This document shows, one piece after another, positions 61,296-64,000 of a DNA stretch of 64,000 nt (position 1 is its first letter; each line of letters starts with the position of its first letter). The stretch covers positions 1 through 64,000 of the forward strand of contig NZ_LYWZ01000025.1 of assembly GCF_001661965.1 (NCBI RefSeq). Direction: 5' to 3'. Both the position numbers and the translations under genes were made by a program. The notes below the pieces were generated by a model. That model did no database searches. It saw only the letters and a list, made by a program, of their open reading frames with translations, and had not been told where the DNA came from. Source of the stretch: Croceicoccus mobilis (GTDB lineage Bacteria; Pseudomonadota; Alphaproteobacteria; Sphingomonadales; Sphingomonadaceae).

Positions 61296-64000
61296 TCATT
61301 TGTCCGCGGCGATCATGTCTTCGATGGAAAGGCCCAGCGCATCGGCGACCAGCGCCTGCTGCTGCGCAATATGGCGCGAGGCAAGGCCGGTTGCCGGCGA
61401 TGCGGCCGGTTCGCGGCCAGCATAACGGGGACGCGAAACCGGAGCCTCCGCCTCGGCCAGCGCCTGCTCGATCTGGCTTTCGACAAAGAACCATGCGCCG
61501 TTATTCTTGGGCTCTTCCTGACACCAGACGACCTTCTTCAGGTTCTTCATCCGGCTGATGCGAAGCGCCAGCGGCTCGCCCGGGAAGGGATAGAGCTGCT
61601 CGATACGAACGATGCTGGTGTTGTCGAGCCCGGCCTTGTCGCGCGCTTCGATCAGGTCATAGGCGACCTTGCCCGAGCACAGCACGAGGCGTTCGACCTT
61701 CTCGTCCGGGATCTCGGTCGTGTCCGAAACGATCCGGCGGAAATGGCTTTCGCCCAGGAACTCCTCCTTCGACGACTTGGCCATCGGGTGGCGCAGAAGC
61801 GATTTCGGCGTCATGATGATTAGCGGCTTGCGGAAGTTGCGGTGCATCTGGCGGCGAAGCACGTGGTAATAATTCGCCGGCACGGTGATATTGCACACCT
61901 GCATGTTATCGCCTGCGCAAAGCTGCAGGAAACGCTCAAGTCGGGCCGAAGAGTGTTCCGGACCCTGACCTTCATAGCCGTGCGGCAGCAGCATCACGAG
62001 GCCGTTGGCGCGCAGCCACTTGGCTTCGCCCGCGGCAATGAACTGATCGATCATGATCTGGGCGCCATTGGCAAAGTCGCCGAACTGCGCTTCCCACAGG
62101 ACCAGCGATTTCGGATCTGCCAGCGCATAACCATATTCAAAGCCAAGAACGCCATACTCGCTCAGCGGGCTGTCATAGACCTCGAAGTGGCCATGTGGAA
62201 CCGTGTAGAGCGGGATGTACTTCTTCTCGGTTTCCTGATCGACCCAGACCGCGTGACGCTGCGAAAACGTGCCGCGTCCCGAATCCTGCCCCGAAAGGCG
62301 GACAGCGAAGCCCTCTGCCAGAAGCGAGCCGAAACCCAGCGCCTCTGCCGTGGCCCAGTCGAAGCCTTCGCCTTCCTCGAACATCTTGCGCTTGGCATCG
62401 AGGACGCGGTTCAGCGTCTTGTGGATCTTCACGTCTTCGGGGACGGTGGTCAGCGTGCGGCCAAGACTGTCAAACAGCTTGGTTTCGATCCCAGTGATCG
62501 AATTGCGACGCGCGGTTTCGGGATCTGCCGGCTTGTTGAGGCCGGTCCAGCGACCGCCGAACCAGTCGGCCTCGTTTGCCTTATAGGTCTTGCCTGCCTC
62601 GAATTCTTCTTCAAGCTCGTGGTTGAAGGCGTCTTCCTGGCCCTTCAGATAGCCCGGCTCGATCACACCTTCCTGCTCCAGACGCTCGGCATAAAGCTTG
62701 GAGACGCCCGGATGCCCCCGGATCTGCTTGTACATCAGCGGCTGCGTGAAGCTGGGCTCGTCGCCTTCGTTATGGCCGAAGCGGCGGTAGCACCACATGT
62801 CGATGACGATGTCGCGGCCGAACTTCTGGCGATACTCGATGGCGAGCTTGCAGCAGAAGGTCACCGCTTCCGGATCGTCGCCGTTCACGTGCAGGATCGG
62901 CGCCTGAACACCCTTCGCCACGTCGGACGGATAAGGCGAGGAGCGCGCGAACTGCGGGCTGGTGGTGAAACCGATCTGGTTGTTGATGACGAAATGGATG
63001 CAGCCGCCGGTATTGTAGCCACGGATGCCCGAGAAGCCGAGGCATTCCCAGACGATGCCCTGTCCTGCGAAAGCCGCGTCGCCATGAATCAGGACGGGCA
63101 GGACCTGCTTGTGCTTCGCTTCGCCCTTGTCGTCATAGCCGATGTCGTCGTGGAAACGCTGCTGCGCGCGCACCTTGCCGAGCACGACCGGGTCCACCGC
63201 CTCGAGATGTGAGGGGTTGGGGACAAGGCTCATGTGAACCTTCTGGCCGTCGAACTCGCGATCGGTGCTGGTGCCGAGATGGTACTTAACGTCGCCCGAT
63301 CCCCCCACGTCTTCAGGGTTGGCCGAGCCGCCCGAGAATTCGTGGAAGATGACCTTGTATGGCTTGCCCATAACATTGGCGAGAATGTTGAGGCGGCCGC
63401 GGTGGGCCATGCCATAGACGATCTCGCGAACGCCCATTGCGCCGCCGTACTTGATCACGGATTCCAGCGCCGGGATCATGGATTCGCCGCCATCAAGGCC
63501 AAAGCGCTTGGTGCCGACATATTTCTTGGCGAGGAACTTCTCGTACTGCTCGCCGCGGATGACCGCGCCCAGGATCGCCTTCTTGCCCATGATGGTGAAG
63601 TCGATCGACTTGTCGGCGCCTTCCATGCGTTCCTGGAGGAAACGGCGTTCCTCGACATCGGAGATGTGCATGTATTCAAGGCCGACCTTGCCGCAATAGT
63701 TTGCGCGCAGGATTTCGACCAGCTCGCGAACTGTCGTCCATTCGAGGCCGAGATTGCCGCCGATATAGACCTTGCGATCAAGATCGCCCGGACCGAAGCC
63801 GTGCCATTCGGGCGTCATGTCCTTGGGCAGTTCGTGGTGCGACAGGCCCAGCGGGTCCAAATCCGCCGCCAGATGGCCGCGCACGCGATATGTGCGGATC
63901 AGCATCATGGCGCGAACGGAATCGCTCGCCGCAGCCTCGATCGCCTTCTCGTCGACCGGCGCGCCTTTCTTCTTTGCGGCATCCTTCAACGCCGCCTTCA
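61296..64000 (-). CDS. sucA: 2-oxoglutarate dehydrogenase E1 (5' end outside window)
   Basis: At least 900 residues; the frame is open to the window edge, where KAALKDAAKKKG continues upstream. E1 decarboxylates 2-oxoglutarate with thiamine diphosphate. IVYGMAHRGRLNILANVMGKP, HGDAAFAGQGIVWECLGFSGIRGYNTGGCIHFVINNQIGF (cofactor site) and LVLWEAQFGDFANGAQIMIDQFI are family motifs. An apparent start near 63989 is a TTG inside the conserved sequence and is not taken as the start. First gene of the operon in view. Confidence 0.98.
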   Translation of the reverse strand, partial: KAALKDAAKKKGAPVDEKAIEAAASDSVRAMMLIRTYRVRGHLAADLDPLGLSHHELPKDMTPEWHGFGPGDLDRKVYIGGNLGLEWTTVRELVEILRANYCGKVGLEYMHISDVEERRFLQERMEGADKSIDFTIMGKKAILGAVIRGEQYEKFLAKKYVGTKRFGLDGGESMIPALESVIKYGGAMGVREIVYGMAHRGRLNILANVMGKPYKVIFHEFSGGSANPEDVGGSGDVKYHLGTSTDREFDGQKVHMSLVPNPSHLEAVDPVVLGKVRAQQRFHDDIGYDDKGEAKHKQVLPVLIHGDAAFAGQGIVWECLGFSGIRGYNTGGCIHFVINNQIGFTTSPQFARSSPYPSDVAKGVQAPILHVNGDDPEAVTFCCKLAIEYRQKFGRDIVIDMWCYRRFGHNEGDEPSFTQPLMYKQIRGHPGVSKLYAERLEQEGVIEPGYLKGQEDAFNHELEEEFEAGKTYKANEADWFGGRWTGLNKPADPETARRNSITGIETKLFDSLGRTLTTVPEDVKIHKTLNRVLDAKRKMFEEGEGFDWATAEALGFGSLLAEGFAVRLSGQDSGRGTFSQRHAVWVDQETEKKYIPLYTVPHGHFEVYDSPLSEYGVLGFEYGYALADPKSLVLWEAQFGDFANGAQIMIDQFIAAGEAKWLRANGLVMLLPHGYEGQGPEHSSARLERFLQLCAGDNMQVCNITVPANYYHVLRRQMHRNFRKPLIIMTPKSLLRHPMAKSSKEEFLGESHFRRIVSDTTEIPDEKVERLVLCSGKVAYDLIEARDKAGLDNTSIVRIEQLYPFPGEPLALRISRMKNLKKVVWCQEEPKNNGAWFFVESQIEQALAEAEAPVSRPRYAGREPAASPATGLASRHIAQQQALVADALGLSIEDMIAADK

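Noticed and set aside
1-64000. tRNA, rRNA, CRISPR array or insertion sequence
   Set aside because: No cloverleaf-like sequence, repeat-spacer array, transposase or integrase was seen. The only repeats are those listed near 24.5-25.6 kb and the hairpins.

Overview
The window is high-GC alphaproteobacterial DNA, most likely from a sphingomonad (order Sphingomonadales, family Erythrobacteraceae or a close relative). I infer this from protein character: a TTG-started CDF transporter, an extended Arg/Gly-rich S5, an acidic-tailed L3, the order secY-adk-(SRPBCC gene)-rpsM-rpsK-rpoA-rplQ, and a compact fliE-to-flhB operon. I could not run a database search, so the taxonomy is an inference. I see no rRNA, tRNA, CRISPR array, transposase or integrase.

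Region 1 (1-4.3 kb): the 3' end of etfA, a divergent pair of MFS exporters, a small secreted protein and a PilZ protein.

Region 2 (4.3-20.6 kb): a flagellar cluster. On the minus strand, a sigma-54 activator gene is followed by fliE-F-G-H-I-J-K-L-M-N-O-P-Q-R-flhB and then fliD-fliS, mostly with overlapping or nearly touching genes. This encodes the MS ring, the C ring, the export ATPase complex, the export gate, hook-length control, the cap and a chaperone. Flagellin is transcribed divergently. Chemotaxis, rod, hook and stator genes are not in the window. FliM lacks the usual CheY-binding N-terminus, FliG lacks the usual acidic pair of the torque helix, and the activator lacks a receiver domain.

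Region 3 (20.8-32.5 kb): accessory and envelope functions. These are an OmpA-like protein, a YegD-type Hsp70, an ASCH protein, small membrane proteins preceded by repeated DNA, a CDF metal exporter, a Cys-rich secreted protein, a LysR regulator, a TonB protein with an operator-like dyad on its promoter, a tandem Usp protein coupled to a DNA-binding-like protein, and an AT-rich, probably acquired gene for a pentapeptide-like protein with two membrane segments.

Region 4 (32.9-53.9 kb): the str, S10, spc and alpha ribosomal blocks in conserved order: rpsL, rpsG, fusA, tuf, rpsJ, rplC-D-W-B, rpsS, rplV, rpsC, rplP, rpmC, rpsQ, rplN-X-E, rpsN, rpsH, rplF-R, rpsE, rpmD, rplO, secY, adk, SRPBCC gene, rpsM, rpsK, rpoA, rplQ. 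Strong hairpins lie between many of these genes. The most striking is a perfect 31-bp inverted repeat between rpsL and rpsG. S12 carries Arg at position 88, a substitution known elsewhere to give streptomycin resistance.

Region 5 (53.9-64 kb): a secreted prolyl oligopeptidase, two tandem paralogous secreted proteins with a glycine-rich hydrophobic segment, a TRIC/YadS-type channel, and on the minus strand the 2-oxoglutarate dehydrogenase genes sucA (cut by the window end), odhB and lpd.
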